Source: Candidatus Babeliales bacterium (GTDB lineage: Bacteria; Babelota; Babeliae; Babelales; Vermiphilaceae). Taken from it: a stretch of DNA of 37,918 nucleotides. This document shows positions 36,042-37,918 of this stretch, one piece after another. The stretch lies in NCBI GenBank assembly GCA_020050795.1, contig JAGVKD010000006.1:1-37918 (forward strand), in the 5' to 3' direction. The position numbers were made by a program, and so were the translations under genes. Every line of letters starts with the position of its first letter. Position 1 is the first letter of the stretch. The notes below the pieces were generated by a model. The model had not been told where the DNA came from and made no database searches. It worked only from the letters and a program-made list of their open reading frames with translations.

Positions 36042-37823
36042 TTATGTTTTCGCATTCACCCAACGGCCTGCGCCAAGAAGCGCACCAGGATTGCCGTTTG
36101 CGGCAATTTTGTTCGGATCATTCTGGCCAAAATAATCACCAAGGTTATTCAGCATCGATGAGTTGCCAAGAATATAGGTAGCATTGCCCGCCATATTATT
36201 GATTCCCGTGCCGGTATTTTTCATTGCCAGACAATTGAGGATTTTGACTTTCGTAGTGGTTGATGCGAAGGCAAACCCATCATGTGCATTGTTCTGCGAA
36301 ACACAATCTATGAATATCACATCACGAATCGGGCCGGCAGTTCCGGCAAATGTTGCCGTGCCAAGACTAAAGCCGTCACCACGAAACGTTGTGGGTTGAG
36401 CGCTGACGGCAATGGGACCTCTAGTAAAGTAAGGACCGCCACCCTGATTGCGCTGCGCCACACAGTTGCGAAACACCACATCTCGAATAGTGCCATTTGC
36501 CTTCTCATTGACTACTGCAAATCCATCGCCCAAATTATCTTGAGCAACACAGTCCTCAAGGAGCACATGCAAAAAATTGTCTTGAAGCGCAGGATTAGTA
36601 GCTCCTAGCACAATCCCAAATCCAACACCATTGGCCGTTGCGCAGCATCGCTTAAAGGAGGTATTAGAGGTTGTTAATGGAGTAGGTGGAGCGTACAGGA
36701 ATCCTGCCTCTCTATTATTTTCCGCAACACAATCAGTCAATCTCACCGAACCAAACGAATCAATAGAGCCAGAGGCACTAATCCAAAACCCTATACCATA
36801 TTGAGAGGCAACACAGCGCTCAATAACTGCCCATTGACCCCTTGTAGGGTTCACAACAAATCCAACAGTCTCATTGCCAGAGCCACCAAACTTCACAATA
36901 CTAGACTGCGCAATGCAATCAGATATAGTTGCATTTTTGCATCCCGTTACTGCAACTCCAAAATTCCCTTCCGTTATACAATTGCGAACGATTGCATTAC
37001 GGTAGTTGGCAATCAATATGAGCGAGTTCTGTGTGAATGAGCTTGTCACTATACAATCTTCAACCAGACAATAGCGACCGAAGGGTGTGAAGAAGGATGG
37101 AATGGTGACGAGATCTATTGCAATGAAGGGCCCTGAATTCCTATTTAGATAATTAATTTCACAGCCTTGCACAACAATGGTTGCACCTCCAGAAACAGCG
37201 ATTGCTCCAGAGTCGTTTGCACGGCAATTTTCAATCAATAGCTCGTCAAGACCAGCACCTGAGAAGATGCCATTCTGCATCCTTAGAATGAACAGACTAT
37301 TGTTATTAAAATTCATGTCTTTAATGGCAATATTTTTCAGCGGAGTGGTGATAGCGGCAGCATCAGTTATTGCTGCTCCATTACTTCCTGCTGTTGTTCC
37401 GCCTATATTTTGAATCGTCCCATTTTTGATGATCACATTCCGCACACCATTGCCAAGCGTGATGCCATTAGTGGTGTTGCGGCCCCCATCGATAACGTGG
37501 CCATTTAGATCGAGTGTGACATTGTTGGCATTAATGGTAATTGCCGATCCGGTGTTGAAGGTGACTGATTGCGCGAGGCAGTAGTAGGTATTCGATCCAG
37601 TGATAGTGAACGTGCCGCCATTGCCGATATCGCTCTGATGAATGAGCACATCGCAGATTGCCGACCCGCCACATAAAAGCTGATCCAGTACAATCCCAAT
37701 GCGTGTGGTGACATTCCATATTCCTTCACCCGGTATGATTGGTTGCACCGTTATCGCCTGGCACATGGTTGCAGAAAAAAGAAGAGCAAGGTAGATTGTT
37801 GGAGAAAAAATTCGCTTCATCAT
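36042..37823 (-). CDS. Exported right-handed beta-helix protein with a cysteine ladder
   Basis: The product is 593 residues from the ATG at 37823, which has AGGAA seven bases upstream; the open frame continues to 37910 but adds 29 basic residues before the signal. Residues 1-23 are a signal peptide (cleavage near MCQA). From about residue 100 the protein shows repeated pectate-lyase-like rungs. Each rung tends to contain a (D/N)C-V-A-type step, for example VEDCIV, VRNCIT, ISDCIA, IERCVA, LTDCVA, LEDCVA, FRNCVA, FIDCVS and ILNCLA. At least 12 such steps occur, so cysteines would stack inside the helix. Pectate-lyase-fold proteins cleave or bind polysaccharide, or serve as adhesins. I see no clear catalytic residue set. 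A surface or secreted role is likely. Confidence 0.82.
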   Translation of the reverse strand: MMKRIFSPTIYLALLFSATMCQAITVQPIIPGEGIWNVTTRIGIVLDQLLCGGSAICDVLIHQSDIGNGGTFTITGSNTYYCLAQSVTFNTGSAITINANNVTLDLNGHVIDGGRNTTNGITLGNGVRNVIIKNGTIQNIGGTTAGSNGAAITDAAAITTPLKNIAIKDMNFNNNSLFILRMQNGIFSGAGLDELLIENCRANDSGAIAVSGGATIVVQGCEINYLNRNSGPFIAIDLVTIPSFFTPFGRYCLVEDCIVTSSFTQNSLILIANYRNAIVRNCITEGNFGVAVTGCKNATISDCIAQSSIVKFGGSGNETVGFVVNPTRGQWAVIERCVASQYGIGFWISASGSIDSFGSVRLTDCVAENNREAGFLYAPPTPLTTSNTSFKRCCATANGVGFGIVLGATNPALQDNFLHVLLEDCVAQDNLGDGFAVVNEKANGTIRDVVFRNCVAQRNQGGGPYFTRGPIAVSAQPTTFRGDGFSLGTATFAGTAGPIRDVIFIDCVSQNNAHDGFAFASTTTKVKILNCLAMKNTGTGINNMAGNATYILGNSSMLNNLGDYFGQNDPNKIAANGNPGALLGAGRWVNAKT

Positions 37824-37918
37824 TCTAGAATTCCTTTTTTTTATTCTTTTGGTTTTTTTTATTACTTTGGGACGTTGAACAACATACTCAGATTTTCCCC
37901 AAAAGGTCAAAATGAGCA

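Overview
The window is about 38 kb of gene-dense bacterial chromosome carrying 31 protein genes, one initiator tRNA and several hairpin terminators. It shows no insertion sequence, CRISPR array, phage gene or integration site. The cell is Gram-negative in plan: there is a type II secretion (T2SS) operon, an MCE/MlaD lipid-transport protein, a LolD-type ABC ATPase, MurJ, and outer-membrane beta-barrel candidates. Roughly half the genes encode Sec-exported proteins, and several carry eukaryote-like folds: a RING finger, a leucine-rich repeat, lipase and esterase domains, a signal-anchored Nudix domain and a beta-helix. This mix resembles protist-associated lineages such as Candidatus Dependentiae (TM6). 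That assignment is an inference, because no rRNA or phylogenetic marker was compared.

Layout. Positions 82-6176 (minus) form one operon, gspF-gspG-gspH-gspI-gspJ-gspK-mce. The mce gene stops early, next to the window edge. Positions 6298-8177 (plus) hold two exported proteins, the second with leucine-rich repeats. Positions 8242-12466 (minus) pair a 983-residue exported, propeller-like protein with an outer-membrane barrel. Positions 12652-15816 (plus) carry YifB/ComM, a DUF6629-type membrane protein, a small exported protein and AcpS. Positions 15888-20362 (plus) hold a small exported protein, a second barrel related to the first, and an exported esterase with a long solenoid-like tail. Positions 20493-22653 (plus) carry two exported proteins with glycine/alanine-rich hydrophobic segments, with tRNA-fMet and its terminator between them. 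Positions 22728-26263 (minus) hold lolD, murJ, a cytoplasmic Nudix hydrolase and an exported Nudix-like protein. Positions 26507-33246 (plus) carry lon, a PfkB kinase, and the tightly overlapping set atpD-atpC-herA. Positions 33301-37823 hold an exported lipase, a Cys-rich lipoprotein candidate, an exported RING protein and an exported right-handed beta-helix protein.

How the parts may work together. The pseudopilin operon would build the periplasmic pseudopilus of a T2SS. Many neighbouring products have Sec signals and could be its cargo, or could be surface proteins. The features most worth following are the exported RING protein, the two barrel-plus-large-exported-protein loci, the coupling of F1-ATPase beta and epsilon genes to a HerA-type ATPase, and the cysteine ladder in the beta-helix protein.
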